NCBI GenBank assembly: GCA_045577175.1
Contig: JAZNHT010000034.1
Span: 1-61,345 of the forward strand
From: SIG701 sp045577175
Lineage (GTDB): Bacteria > Bacillota > Clostridia > Oscillospirales > CAG-272
Reading direction: 5' to 3'
Length of the DNA stretch: 61,345 bases
Each line of letters begins with the position of its first letter. The first letter of the stretch is position 1. The position numbers and the translations under genes are program-made. Below are positions 25,039 through 34,256 of the stretch, piece after piece. The notes beneath the pieces were generated by a model. It worked only from the letters and a program-made list of their open reading frames with translations. It made no database searches and was not told where the DNA came from.

Positions 25039-26367
25039 TTATCCCTCGTGCTCCTCCGCGAGCGTCGTGAATTTTGTGAACTGACCGAACCAGCCCATCT
25101 TCACGTTGCCCGTGGAGCCGTGGCGGTTTTTCGCCACAATGATTTCGGCGGTGTTCTGCGGCTCGTTTTCTGTTTTGTAATACTCATCGCGGTAGAGGAA
25201 AAGGACAATATCCGCATCCTGCTCGATGGAGCCGGAGTCACGGAGATCGGACAGCATCGGGCGTTTGTCGGTTCTTCCTTCGGGACCTCGGGAGAGCTGT
25301 GCGCAGCAGAGCACGGGTACCTGCAATTCCTTCGCCATGATTTTCAGAGAACGGGTGATTTCCGCGACTTCCTGTACGCGGTTGTCAATATTGCGGTCAC
25401 TGTGCATAAGACCGAGATAGTCGATCACGACAAGACCGAGATTTTTCACCCGGCGGAGCTTCGCTTTCATGCTCGTTGCCGTGATGTTCGTCGTATCGTC
25501 AATGAGAATATCGCATCCGGAGAGACGGGAGGAGGCGTGCGCCAGCTTTGTCCAATCGTCGTCGGTCAGCTCGCCCGAGCGGAGACGGTAGCTGTCAATC
25601 AGTGCCTCGCTGGAGAGAATACGCGAAACGAGCTGCTCCGCGGACATCTCAAGAGAGAAGATCGCCACCGCTTTTTTTGTGGCTTCGGCGACGTTGGTGG
25701 CGACGTTCATGGCAAAGCTCGTTTTACCCATACCCGGGCGTGCGCCGACAAGGATGAAGTCCGATTTTCCCATGCCGACGAGCACGCGGTCGAGACCGGA
25801 AAATCCGCTCGGCACGCCGAGAACGTCCGCTTTGTTTTCCTTCAAAAGATGCAATCGGTCGTAGACCTGCATCAGCGCGTCCTTGATATGGACGAAGTTT
25901 TTGTTCTCGCGTCCCTCGGCGATGGCAAAGATTTTCTGCTCCGCCATCTCGACGAGATGCGCCACGTCGTCCTGCTCGCTGTACGCGCTTTCCGAAACAT
26001 CCTCGCACACGTGGATGAGCGAGCGGAGCGTGCTCTTGTCACGCACGATTTCGGCGTAATCCTTCACGTTTGCCGTGCTCGGTACGATTTCGGAGATCAG
26101 AAGTATGTAATCCTTGCCGCCTGCCTCGTCGTACACGCCGTTTTTCACCAGCTCATCGAGAAGGGTGACAACGTCGATCGTGCGGGAGCGGAGATACATG
26201 CCCTGCATGGTGCGGAAGAGCTCTGCGTGCTCCTCCAGCTGAAAATCTTCCGCGCCGATAATGCCTGCCAGCCGATCCATGCAGGAGGGATCGATCAGGA
26301 TCGCGCCGAGGACGGACTGCTCCGCCTCCAGCGAAAACGGCATACGGCGACTCAGTTCTGCGTTCAT
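25039..26367 (-). CDS. dnaB: Replicative DNA helicase
   Basis: 442 residues. N-terminal primase-binding domain (PFSLEAEQSVLGAILID), then the RecA-like motor with Walker A GARPGMGKTSFAMN (about residue 205), Walker B LVVIDYLGLM and the DnaB motif LSDLRDSGSIEQDADI. It unwinds DNA at the fork as a hexamer. It follows rplI by 6 bases and is the last gene of the yybS-gdpP-rplI-dnaB cluster, the same order as in Bacillus (where this helicase is called DnaC). Confidence 0.96.
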   Translation of the reverse strand: MNAELSRRMPFSLEAEQSVLGAILIDPSCMDRLAGIIGAEDFQLEEHAELFRTMQGMYLRSRTIDVVTLLDELVKNGVYDEAGGKDYILLISEIVPSTANVKDYAEIVRDKSTLRSLIHVCEDVSESAYSEQDDVAHLVEMAEQKIFAIAEGRENKNFVHIKDALMQVYDRLHLLKENKADVLGVPSGFSGLDRVLVGMGKSDFILVGARPGMGKTSFAMNVATNVAEATKKAVAIFSLEMSAEQLVSRILSSEALIDSYRLRSGELTDDDWTKLAHASSRLSGCDILIDDTTNITATSMKAKLRRVKNLGLVVIDYLGLMHSDRNIDNRVQEVAEITRSLKIMAKELQVPVLCCAQLSRGPEGRTDKRPMLSDLRDSGSIEQDADIVLFLYRDEYYKTENEPQNTAEIIVAKNRHGSTGNVKMGWFGQFTKFTTLAEEHEG

Positions 26368-26373
26368 GCTTTA

Positions 26374-26820
26374 TCAGGTGTCGGAAACGACGACGTTGAT
26401 CTTGCCGCCGATTTCCGTGTACAGCTTGACATCGAGCGTGTACGTGCCGAACGCGCGGATCGGACCGTCCATGTCGATCTTTCTCTTGTCAACGGTGATG
26501 CCGTGATTCTTCTGGAGCGCCTCGGCGATGTCCTTTGCGGTGATCGATCCGTAGAGACGTCCGTCCGCACCTGCGGTGGATTTCAGCTTCACGACAACGC
26601 CCGTGAGCTCAGCTGCAACGGCGCGTGCCGCTGCCTTTTCTTCTTCAATTTTGTGGAGACGGGCTTCCTCTTTCGATTTCAGCTCGTTCATGACCTTGGC
26701 GTCCGCCTCGGCGGCAAGCCCCTTCGGGAAAAGGAAATTACGCGCGTATCCGTCGGATACGTTGATTACCTCGCCCTTTTTTCCCTGTGCTTTTACGTCC
26801 TGCAGAAGTACAACTTTCAT
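26374..26820 (-). CDS. rplI: 50S ribosomal protein L9
   Basis: 148 residues, standard length. MKVVLLQDVKAQGKKGEV, VSDGYARNFLFPKGLA and the long central helix (MNELKSKEEARLHKIEEEKA), then the C-terminal RNA-binding domain (GRLYGSITAKDIAEAL). It binds 23S rRNA at the base of the L1 stalk. It sits between gdpP and dnaB. Confidence 0.97.
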   Translation of the reverse strand: MKVVLLQDVKAQGKKGEVINVSDGYARNFLFPKGLAAEADAKVMNELKSKEEARLHKIEEEKAAARAVAAELTGVVVKLKSTAGADGRLYGSITAKDIAEALQKNHGITVDKRKIDMDGPIRAFGTYTLDVKLYTEIGGKINVVVSDT

Positions 26821-26888
26821 TTTTTATTACCTGCTCCCGTGGGAGCCCCTTTCTTTTTTATGTTATATAGGAATGATTTTGCGTTCGG

Positions 26889-28919
26889 TTATTTCTGTGC
26901 CGGCGCGTCCGTGCCGTCGAAATATTCGTCGATTGCCGTCTTGAGCTGGACGAGCGCATCCTGCATCGTGGCGGTGACCTGCGCGCCTGCGGCATCGAAA
27001 TGACCGCCTCCGCGCAGCTTTTCGAGAATGATCTGTACGTTCACCGTATCGGACGAACGTGCGGAAATGTGCACGGTATCGCCGATGCGGATGAGGGCGA
27101 AGGAGGCTTGCACGCCCTCCACGGTGAGGAGCTTGTCCGCCGCTTTGGCGGCGGCGATACGGTCTGCGGCTTCGCCTTCTCCCTCGCCGAGTGCGATGGC
27201 GGTAACGCCTCGGTAAATCACGACGTTGGAGCGGAATTTCGCCTCGCGTATATAATCATCCAGATCCGTTTTGAACAGATTCTGCGCCTCGGCAGGTACA
27301 GCACCGCGATCACGGAGATACAGTGCCGCGCTGAACGTGCGCACGCCGGTATTCTTTGCAAACTGCTTGGTGTCCACGAGAATGCCCGCCATCATGAGAT
27401 TTGCCTCGGCAGGTAGGAGCTGATTCTCGGGCAGTACCTGCTCGAGAATTTCGGAGACAAGCTCACATGCCGCCGCGGCGGACGGCTCAATATAGGAAAT
27501 GACAGGCGTTTTTTCAAATTCCGCCGTCTTTCTGTGGTGGTCGATAATGGCGATGTTGTCCACATTCTGTGCAAGGGTGGCAGATTCGTACATCTGCGCG
27601 TTGTTGACGTCTACGATGATAAGAAGCGTGTTTGCGCTTACAAGATCCAGCGCATCGTTTGCGTCCACAAGGACATCGGTGTAGTCCTTTTCGCGCGCAA
27701 GCATACGGCGGCAGCCTTCCAGATTCGGATCCTTCATGTCGGTTACGATGTTGACGCGCGCACCGCAGAACATAGCAAGCCGGGCTATGCCCACCGCCGC
27801 GCCGAAGGAGTCAAAATCGGCATATTTATGTCCCATGACAAGGACGTTCGATGCACGGGAGATATGCAGAATCAGCTCGTTTGCGATGACGCGCGCACGC
27901 ACCTTTGTCCGTTTTTGGACGGTCTTTGTGCGTCCGCCGTAAAATTCGATGCCGGTTTCTCCCTTCACGACGACCTGATCGCCGCCGCGCTTCAGTGCCA
28001 TATCGAGTGCCGCGGCAGCCGCGCGCTCTTTTTCGCTGAACTCACCGCGCACGTTGGCAACACCGACCGAGATCGTGACAGGCAGCATTGCGTCGCCTAT
28101 GCGGATGTCGCGGATTTTATCCAGCACGTCAAACTTGCGCACGATGAAATCGTCCAGATGCCGCGCTTCGAAAATGAACAGGTAGCGGTCGCGCTCGTAT
28201 CCCTTGAGAACACCTTCCGCTTCCGCTGCCCACTCGCGCAGGATTTTTTCGATCTCAACTGCTACGGTACGGGATTTTTCCTGCTCGTACTGTAGGATTT
28301 CGTCCAGATTGTCAATCAGGATATAGGCAATCGCCGCTTCGCGCTGGGCGAGCTGCTGATACAGACGTTCCGTCTCCGTTACGTCGGAAAGGGTGACGAT
28401 ACAGAAGTTTTTGTCCTTTACACGCAGTGTGTAAACGTGTCCGCGATAGGAGCGTCCGCCGATTGTGACAGCGGCACCGTCTGCGGCGTTTTCGGAAAGA
28501 AGGGAGGCGACGTTTCGGCTCAGATACTCGTCTGCACGGTGCCCGTACAGCTGGAGCTTGGCATCCGCGGCAGCAGAAAAGGCACGGTTGTACCAGATGA
28601 TCCGTTCTTCCTCCGCATCGCAGATGAAAACGGGGGCGGTCTGCTTCATGACCGTATCCACCATGATATTGCCGAGCACGGGCGAGAGCCGCTGGCTGTC
28701 CGCGCCGTGCATACTGCGGTGGTCAAGCAGCTTGGAGATCAGTGCGGCGGCGGCAACAACGAGGATAAAAGCCGCGACACACAAAAGGGCGAGGGGGATT
28801 TTTGTAAACGATCCCAATACAGCAACGAACGCGAGGATGACAGCTACCGCTGCGGCGGTGACAATCGTCGGTACAGACAGAGAGGGAAGCGTCAGTTTGT
28901 TTTTCGGTTGTTTTGACAT
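26889..28919 (-). CDS. gdpP: Cyclic-di-AMP phosphodiesterase GdpP
   Basis: 676 residues. Two membrane helices at about 13-60, a PAS-like domain (about 80-130), a degenerate GGDEF domain (about 170-300), then the DHH phosphoesterase (MGHKYADFDSFG near 360, IDHHRK near 460) and DHHA1 with GGGHFDAAG near 640. It hydrolyses c-di-AMP at the inner membrane and so affects potassium balance and cell-wall stress. Domain order, length and place before rplI and dnaB all match. All metal-binding motifs of the DHH part are intact. Confidence 0.95.
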   Translation of the reverse strand: MSKQPKNKLTLPSLSVPTIVTAAAVAVILAFVAVLGSFTKIPLALLCVAAFILVVAAAALISKLLDHRSMHGADSQRLSPVLGNIMVDTVMKQTAPVFICDAEEERIIWYNRAFSAAADAKLQLYGHRADEYLSRNVASLLSENAADGAAVTIGGRSYRGHVYTLRVKDKNFCIVTLSDVTETERLYQQLAQREAAIAYILIDNLDEILQYEQEKSRTVAVEIEKILREWAAEAEGVLKGYERDRYLFIFEARHLDDFIVRKFDVLDKIRDIRIGDAMLPVTISVGVANVRGEFSEKERAAAAALDMALKRGGDQVVVKGETGIEFYGGRTKTVQKRTKVRARVIANELILHISRASNVLVMGHKYADFDSFGAAVGIARLAMFCGARVNIVTDMKDPNLEGCRRMLAREKDYTDVLVDANDALDLVSANTLLIIVDVNNAQMYESATLAQNVDNIAIIDHHRKTAEFEKTPVISYIEPSAAAACELVSEILEQVLPENQLLPAEANLMMAGILVDTKQFAKNTGVRTFSAALYLRDRGAVPAEAQNLFKTDLDDYIREAKFRSNVVIYRGVTAIALGEGEGEAADRIAAAKAADKLLTVEGVQASFALIRIGDTVHISARSSDTVNVQIILEKLRGGGHFDAAGAQVTATMQDALVQLKTAIDEYFDGTDAPAQK

Positions 28920-28943
28920 GTTGTCCTTCTTTCTTTCCGCACC

Positions 28944-29939
28944 TCACGGGGAGGTCGGAGCGGAGCTTTCCGCTTTGAAAATGAGGTATACGCCGTAGAA
29001 CGCCGCAAACGTGAGAAGCCAGTAGAGTCCGGCACAGGCAAGCAACAATGAAAGCGCCGCAAGTGCGGTTTTTCCGATTCGTCCGAGCGATTTGGTGTGC
29101 CTGAAGTGACGGATACATACGCGCAAACCCAGGATGGCAAGCGGCAGGAGAAATACAAGGGATACATTGTAAAAGCCGAAATAGAGTGCCTGTGCATCCG
29201 GCAAAGCGGCACACAGAAACGAGATCGGCTGTGTGAACAGATAGATCGAGGCGGTGAGTTTTCCGGGTATCAGCTCCCAGCCGTCCGGCAGAAAATCCTC
29301 CAGTGCGCCGAGGCGCGAGAGAATCCGCTTGAGAAGTCCTGTCGCAAAATACGCGAGGAGAAACAGCGCACAGATCAGAAGCGACGGCAAAAGCACTGTA
29401 AAATAGGAGAGAAGTGCCTGTGCGCTTGCCTCCGTCAGAATCGGCATACGCTCGCCCGTTTCCGTGAGAACGGTGTGCGAGGTCAGCCAATGGATGAGGC
29501 TCGCCTTCACCGATGTAAAGAACGCGGTAGGCGTCTGTCCGCTTGCGAGGATGGACGCACCGAGCGATACCGCACCGACAAACGCCGAGGCACAGCCGCA
29601 TACGGCAACGGTTTGCATCCGTCTCATGTGCATAAAGACAGCAAACGCAGCCGAAAATCCGATCGGCAGAAACAGAAGCGTGAGCACGGCCGCTGTACCG
29701 TTTTTGAAAAGAACGGCGATCAAAGCCGCACAGAGCAGCGGCGCAATCACGGACAGCGGTGTGCGGTGCAGAAGAAGCATCGCCGCAAGAATTGCACCGG
29801 CTACAGCCGTTAACGGAAGGGTGAGGAGAGGGAAGTGCGCACCTGCCGCCAAAGCGGCAAACAGGATCACGGATGCAAAGACAGCACCCACCGCCGACAG
29901 GGAAGGGAGCACGGGGGTACGGTCACCGCCGCTTTTCAC
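28944..29939 (-). CDS. YybS-like DUF2232 polytopic membrane protein
   Basis: About 331 residues and nearly all membrane helices (about eight). The chosen start is a GTG at 29939 with GAGGTG six bases before it. The upstream ATG at 29969 lies within about six bases of a strong -10 box, so it would be at or before the transcript start. The family call rests on topology, the FYNVSLVFLLPLAILGL-type C-terminal part and the fixed location before gdpP, as in Bacillus yybS-yybT(gdpP). Function in the family is not established. Start of the operon that ends with dnaB. Confidence 0.72.
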   Translation of the reverse strand: MKSGGDRTPVLPSLSAVGAVFASVILFAALAAGAHFPLLTLPLTAVAGAILAAMLLLHRTPLSVIAPLLCAALIAVLFKNGTAAVLTLLFLPIGFSAAFAVFMHMRRMQTVAVCGCASAFVGAVSLGASILASGQTPTAFFTSVKASLIHWLTSHTVLTETGERMPILTEASAQALLSYFTVLLPSLLICALFLLAYFATGLLKRILSRLGALEDFLPDGWELIPGKLTASIYLFTQPISFLCAALPDAQALYFGFYNVSLVFLLPLAILGLRVCIRHFRHTKSLGRIGKTALAALSLLLACAGLYWLLTFAAFYGVYLIFKAESSAPTSP

Positions 29940-29974
29940 GCAGAACACCTCACAGATATAATAATACATACTAT

Positions 29975-29983
29975 ATTATAACA
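29975..29983 (-). promoter_or_regulatory. Extended -10 promoter of the yybS-gdpP-rplI-dnaB operon
   Basis: Reverse-strand TGTTATAAT. No good -35 is visible 17 bases upstream, consistent with an extended -10 promoter. The predicted transcript start near 29968 decides against the ATG at 29969 as the yybS start. Confidence 0.65.
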
Positions 29984-30064
29984 CAAAAATCATCACATAG
30001 ATGAAATATTTGTAAAATTTACGCGCCTGCGCGTGCGAATTGCGGAATATTTTTGAGAAAAAAG

Positions 30065-30092
30065 TTGCATCCCGCCAAAAATGGTATATAAT
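30065..30092 (+). promoter_or_regulatory. Promoter of murD
   Basis: TTGCAT (30065-30070) and TATAAT (30087-30092) with a 16-base spacer, about 58 bases before the murD start. Confidence 0.78.
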
Positions 30093-30150
30093 ATAAGGTG
30101 AGGCGGTGTGCTTTTTGCCGCCCGATTCTATATTATGAAAGGCTGAAATC

Positions 30151-31551
30151 ATGTCTTTGCCCGATTTCAAAAATAAAAACGTCACGCTTCTCGGCGCAGG
30201 CGTTTCCAATATGCCGCTTGCGGAATATCTTGCCGCTGTCGGCGCGAATGTTACCGTGAGAGATCAGAAAACGCCCGATCAGCTCGGCGAGAGTGCACAA
30301 AAACTGCGCGCTATCGGTGCCGCTTTCATCGGCGGCGAGAGCTATCTTGACGGAATTGACGCAGACTTTGTGTTTCGCTCCCCCGGCTTCCGCCCCGATC
30401 TCCCTGCGCTCACAGAGGCACGGGATCGCGGGGCGATTGTCACCTCCGAGATGGAGATGTTTCTCGATAACCGCCCGTGCGGTGTGATCGGTATCACGGG
30501 TAGCGACGGCAAAACGACCACGACCACGCTTATCTCCGAAATTCTCCGCCGTGCGCTTGAGAAAACGGGCGCAAACGTATTCCTCGGCGGCAATATCGGT
30601 GAGCCGATGCTCTACCGCATCGATCGGATGACCGAGCGCGATCTCGCCGTCGTTGAGCTGTCCAGCTTTCAGCTGATGAGTGTGCGCCGTGCTCCCGATG
30701 TCGCCGTCATCACGAATATCACGCCGAATCACCTCAATTGGCACACGGATATGGAGGAGTATATCGCCGCGAAGGCGAAGGTGCTCGACGGTGCCGCCCG
30801 TGCCGTACTCAATTACGAAAATGAAATCACGCGTGCATTGGCGAAGAACGCGCCGTGTCCCGTCACCCTGTTCGCGCACGATAGAATCCCCGACAGCGCA
30901 CTGCGTGCGGAGGATTCCGCCGTGTATGAGGAGGACGGAATGATCGTCTTCCGCTTTTTCGGTGAAACGGAAGCGTATCCGATTCTTCCCGTGTCGGATA
31001 TTTTGCTCCCCGGGCGGCACAACGTTGAAAATTACATGGCGGCGATTGCCGCGGTGCGCGGCTATGCCGATCCCGATACGATTGCGGAGGTTGCGCGTAC
31101 CTTCGGCGGTGTGCCGCACCGCTTACAGCTCGTCTACGAAAAGGACGGCGTATCGTACTACAACAGCTCGATTGATTCCTCCCCCACGCGGACAGCCGCC
31201 GCGCTCTCCGCGATGAAGGATCGTTCTCTCATCGTTATCCTCGGCGGATACGATAAGAACATCCCGTTTGCGCCGCTTGCCGATGCACTGTTTGCGCACG
31301 GGAATATCCGCGCCGCCGTGCTCACGGGCGCGACTGCGGAGAAGATCGACGCGGCAATCGGGGCGCACCCCGAAAACGGCGCGTTTCCCGTTCTGCACGA
31401 GTCCGATTTTACGAAAGCGGTGCACCTTGCCGCCGAGACTGCGAAGAAGGGGGACGCCGTTCTCCTCTCGCCTGCCTGTGCGAGCTTTGATGCCTTTGCC
31501 AATTTTGAAAAGCGCGGCGAACGCTTTGCTGAAATTGTGCGTGCACTGTAA
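30151..31551 (+). CDS. murD: UDP-N-acetylmuramoyl-L-alanine--D-glutamate ligase
   Basis: 466 residues. VTLLGAGVSNMPLAEYL (Rossmann start), ATP-binding GITGSDGKTTTT (K121), GGNIGEP, ELSSFQL, NITPNHLNWH and the C-terminal LSPACASFDAFANFEKRG are all MurD signatures. It adds D-glutamate to UDP-MurNAc-L-Ala. The DNA reads as a single transcription unit rather than part of a dcw cluster. The next frame, a transposase-domain gene, begins only 27 bases downstream with no terminator between. Confidence 0.95.
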   Translation: MSLPDFKNKNVTLLGAGVSNMPLAEYLAAVGANVTVRDQKTPDQLGESAQKLRAIGAAFIGGESYLDGIDADFVFRSPGFRPDLPALTEARDRGAIVTSEMEMFLDNRPCGVIGITGSDGKTTTTTLISEILRRALEKTGANVFLGGNIGEPMLYRIDRMTERDLAVVELSSFQLMSVRRAPDVAVITNITPNHLNWHTDMEEYIAAKAKVLDGAARAVLNYENEITRALAKNAPCPVTLFAHDRIPDSALRAEDSAVYEEDGMIVFRFFGETEAYPILPVSDILLPGRHNVENYMAAIAAVRGYADPDTIAEVARTFGGVPHRLQLVYEKDGVSYYNSSIDSSPTRTAAALSAMKDRSLIVILGGYDKNIPFAPLADALFAHGNIRAAVLTGATAEKIDAAIGAHPENGAFPVLHESDFTKAVHLAAETAKKGDAVLLSPACASFDAFANFEKRGERFAEIVRAL

Positions 31552-31578
31552 AGTTCAAACGAAAGGAAGTATATCGCC

Positions 31579-32160
31579 ATGCTTGCATCCGAATCCTTGC
31601 GTGACGGTCGCTGTGCGAACGTGTCCGTGTCGCTGGACAGCCTCATTCCCGCGGATCACGTGATCCGAAAAATCGACGGCGCGATCGATTGGCAGGCGTG
31701 CTGTGCGCCGATGCGCGCGTGCTACAGCGCGGAGCGCGGACGCCCTGCGTTTGAGCCGGAAATTCTTCTCGCGATCGCACTGCTCAGGCATGTCTATGAG
31801 ATGGATTCGCTCCGCGCGACCGCGGCGGAGCTCCAGACAAATCTTGTCTACCGCTGGTTCATCGGCTGTCCGCTTGACGAAAGTGTGCCGCATTTCTCCA
31901 CGATCAGTGCGAATATGCTGCACCGCATCCCCACGGAGGTATTCGACGAGGCGTTTGCCAAGGCGATCACGTACATTATCGATGCCGGTGTGATGCGCCC
32001 GGAGCAGATTGTCCGCAAATCTCCTTTTTTGAAGGAGGACGGCTGGTACGAGCAGCTCTGCGCGCGGTATTTCCTTGCGGCCGATCAGCTTTCCTTCACG
32101 ATTGCGGAAGCGGAAAAAGAGGTGCCTGCCTCCGGCGGACAGATACAGATGGATTTTTGA
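31579..32160 (+). CDS. Stand-alone N-terminal domain of an IS1182-like transposase (DUF772), no catalytic part
   Basis: 193 residues. VSLDSLIPADHVIRKIDGAI, GRPAFEPEILLAIALLRHVY, ELQTNLVYRWFIGCPLDES and VPHFSTISANMLHRI are the N-terminal DUF772 domain of IS1182/IS5-group transposases. In those enzymes the DDE nuclease starts right after this point. Here a unique 50-residue tail follows (KSPFLKEDGWYEQL.., QIQMDF) and the frame ends. The frame is intact, has an AAGGAAG ribosome site, and its codon use matches the GC-rich neighbours. No IS ends are visible. It could be a domesticated DNA-binding protein co-transcribed with murD, or an old remnant. Confidence 0.75.
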   Translation: MLASESLRDGRCANVSVSLDSLIPADHVIRKIDGAIDWQACCAPMRACYSAERGRPAFEPEILLAIALLRHVYEMDSLRATAAELQTNLVYRWFIGCPLDESVPHFSTISANMLHRIPTEVFDEAFAKAITYIIDAGVMRPEQIVRKSPFLKEDGWYEQLCARYFLAADQLSFTIAEAEKEVPASGGQIQMDF

Positions 32161-32179
32161 CCGCGGAAGCAAATCCTTC

Positions 32180-32207
32180 TTGACATTTGCAATTTTCATG
32201 CTATAAT
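32180..32207 (+). promoter_or_regulatory. Promoter of the ThrE-like exporter operon
   Basis: TTGACA (32180-32185) and TATAAT (32202-32207) with a 16-base spacer and TGC before the -10, 34 bases upstream of the start codon. Confidence 0.87.
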
Positions 32208-32240
32208 ATCGATAAATAAATCCATTCTTGCGGAGTGTTT

Positions 32241-33506
32241 ATGTCTTCAGAAGTAGAAACGGCGGCAAAAACCGCCGTCGATGCGGAGGAGCTTCTGCTC
32301 ACCGCCCTCGACGTTGCAGAGCATACCCTGCGCTGCGGCGGTGACGTGCGCCGCGTCGAGGAAACCATCACGCGCATTTGTTCCGCGTTCGGTGCAATAC
32401 ATATAGAAGCGTTTACCATTACATCGGTGATCGTCGCATCCGTTTGTATGCCGGACGGTACGCGCTCGCAGCAGATGCGCCGCGTACACGGAAATTCCAA
32501 TAATCTTTCCACTTTGGAAACGATCAACAGTATTTCCCGTAATCTTTGCGCCGGAAAACTCACGCTTGCCGAGGCACGCGAGGCGGTCACGGAGGCTCGC
32601 CGGAAAATGGCGTATCCCTTGTGGGTGTACTACCTCGGCGCCATTTTTGCGGCGGGCGGGTTTGCCGTTTTTTTCGGCGGATCTTTGCTTGACGGCGTTG
32701 CCGCCGCGCTTTGCGGTGTCGTTGTCACGTGGCTCGACAAGCACGTGTTTTCCAACGCAAATCAGGTTGCCGTGACCGCGCTCAGTTCGTTTATTGCCGG
32801 ACTTGTTGCCGCGTTTCTTGTTCTCGGCGGTGTAGGGGATAATGTCGAAAAGGTTATGATCGGCGCGATCATGCTTCTGATTCCCGGTGTCGCGCTCAGC
32901 GTTTCTTTGCAGGATCTGTTCGGCGGAGAGCTTCTTTCGGGAACGCTTCGCTTTGTGCACGCGATTTTGCTCGCCTTGTCCGTGGCACTCGGCTTCTCGC
33001 TTTCGATGATCGTCTTTCGCGGACAGCTGCCGGTGGTTGTGTCTGCGGCGCCGCACGATTTCGTTGTGCTTTTGACCGGTGTCATCGGTACGATCGGCTT
33101 CAGCCTCGTGTTCAGCACGAAATTAAGGCATCTGCCGTTTTGCGCTTTGAGCGGATTCCTTTCGTGCCTTCTGTATCTGATCGCACTTCACTACTGGAAT
33201 TGCGGTGTGTTTTTGTCCAACATGATCGGCGCGGCGGCTGGAGGTTTCTTCTCCGCTGTGTGCTCCCGTCTGCGCAAAGCACCGCGCAATATTTTTATCA
33301 TCGCCGCCATGATTCCCCTCGTTCCCGGAAGCGGTCTGTACTATACGATGGACAGTATCGTTTCCAAAAATGTGGAGGAAGCGTTTACATATCTCGCGGC
33401 GACGCTTCAGACAGCGGTCGGTATTTCGGCGGGATTCCTGCTTGTGACCGCGGTGGCCCAGGCATTCGATCATCTGCGCGAGGGCAGGATCAAAAATAAA
33501 AAGTGA
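32241..33506 (+). CDS. Threonine/serine exporter (ThrE) family protein, both halves fused
   Basis: 421 residues from the ATG at 32241 (GGAG 5 bases before it). The N-terminal cytoplasmic part (about 1-110: LDVAEHTLRCGGDVRRVEETI, IEAFTITSVIVAS) is followed by about ten membrane segments: an N-terminal five-helix set and a second ThrE_2-like set (KLRHLPFCALSGFLSCLLYLI). In many Firmicutes the two halves are separate genes; here they are one. Members export threonine and serine. A hydrolase gene follows after 10 bases. Confidence 0.85.
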   Translation: MSSEVETAAKTAVDAEELLLTALDVAEHTLRCGGDVRRVEETITRICSAFGAIHIEAFTITSVIVASVCMPDGTRSQQMRRVHGNSNNLSTLETINSISRNLCAGKLTLAEAREAVTEARRKMAYPLWVYYLGAIFAAGGFAVFFGGSLLDGVAAALCGVVVTWLDKHVFSNANQVAVTALSSFIAGLVAAFLVLGGVGDNVEKVMIGAIMLLIPGVALSVSLQDLFGGELLSGTLRFVHAILLALSVALGFSLSMIVFRGQLPVVVSAAPHDFVVLLTGVIGTIGFSLVFSTKLRHLPFCALSGFLSCLLYLIALHYWNCGVFLSNMIGAAAGGFFSAVCSRLRKAPRNIFIIAAMIPLVPGSGLYYTMDSIVSKNVEEAFTYLAATLQTAVGISAGFLLVTAVAQAFDHLREGRIKNKK

Positions 33507-33516
33507 GGTAATTGTC

Positions 33517-34245
33517 ATGAGTCGGGAAATCGATTGGTTTGGCTACCGTGCGGTAGAATTTGAATTTGAGGGACGCCGTGCACGTCTTGCATTCCCGGAA
33601 AAGGCGGACGAGAAGAAAAACTGGACGCTCAAAACGGAGTACGACGAATCCTTCCCGAAGGAGGAGTGCGCTCTGCTTGCCGAGGGCTTCCATGCAGCTT
33701 ATCTCGCAAATACATCGAGATTTGCCACGAAGGAGGACAGCGATGCCAAGGCTCGCTTCACGGAGTATCTTCATAAGGAGTACGGACTGCGCGACAAATG
33801 CGTGCCCGTCGGCATGAGCTGCGGCGGCGGATGTGCCGTCAACTTTGCCGGCTACCACCCGGAGTGCGTTGTCTGCATGTACATAGATGCGCCCGTTCTG
33901 AATTTCGGCAGCTTCCCGGCGAAGAAATACCCGGGTATCTGGAGAGACGAGTTTATCGTTGCCTATCCCGGTGTGACGAAGGCAGGACTTCTTGCCGGGT
34001 TTGAATACCATCCGATGAACCGTATTCCCGTTTTGAAGGAGCATAAGATTCCGATTATCATGGTATACGGCGGTCAGGATGATGTCGTTGATTATTGTGA
34101 TAACGGTCAGTTCATGGAGGAGGAATACGCCGATGCCCGTGAGCTGCTTACCGTGATCCGTGTCCCGTACCGCGGACACCATCCGCACGGCAGACTGGAG
34201 GATTGGGACAGACGTGTTACGGATTTCATCCTTGCACACGTCTGA
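33517..34245 (+). CDS. Alpha/beta-hydrolase-like protein
   Basis: 242 residues. The nucleophile elbow is PVGMSCGGGCAVNF with Ser101 in GxSxG. A catalytic Asp candidate is in YGGQDDVVDY and a His candidate in YRGHHPHGRLED near the C-terminus, the usual order for this fold. No signal peptide, so it is cytoplasmic. Clostridial relatives are annotated as generic hydrolases or sugar-ester esterases; substrate unknown. It is 10 bases after the ThrE-like gene and just upstream of a CBM9-like protein, which hints at carbohydrate ester chemistry. Confidence 0.75.
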   Translation: MSREIDWFGYRAVEFEFEGRRARLAFPEKADEKKNWTLKTEYDESFPKEECALLAEGFHAAYLANTSRFATKEDSDAKARFTEYLHKEYGLRDKCVPVGMSCGGGCAVNFAGYHPECVVCMYIDAPVLNFGSFPAKKYPGIWRDEFIVAYPGVTKAGLLAGFEYHPMNRIPVLKEHKIPIIMVYGGQDDVVDYCDNGQFMEEEYADARELLTVIRVPYRGHHPHGRLEDWDRRVTDFILAHV

Positions 34246-34256
34246 TTTTGGAAAAT

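Noticed and set aside
25039..26820. dnaB next to rplI as a possible phage replication module
   Set aside because: The order yybS-gdpP-rplI-dnaB is the normal chromosomal arrangement in Firmicutes.
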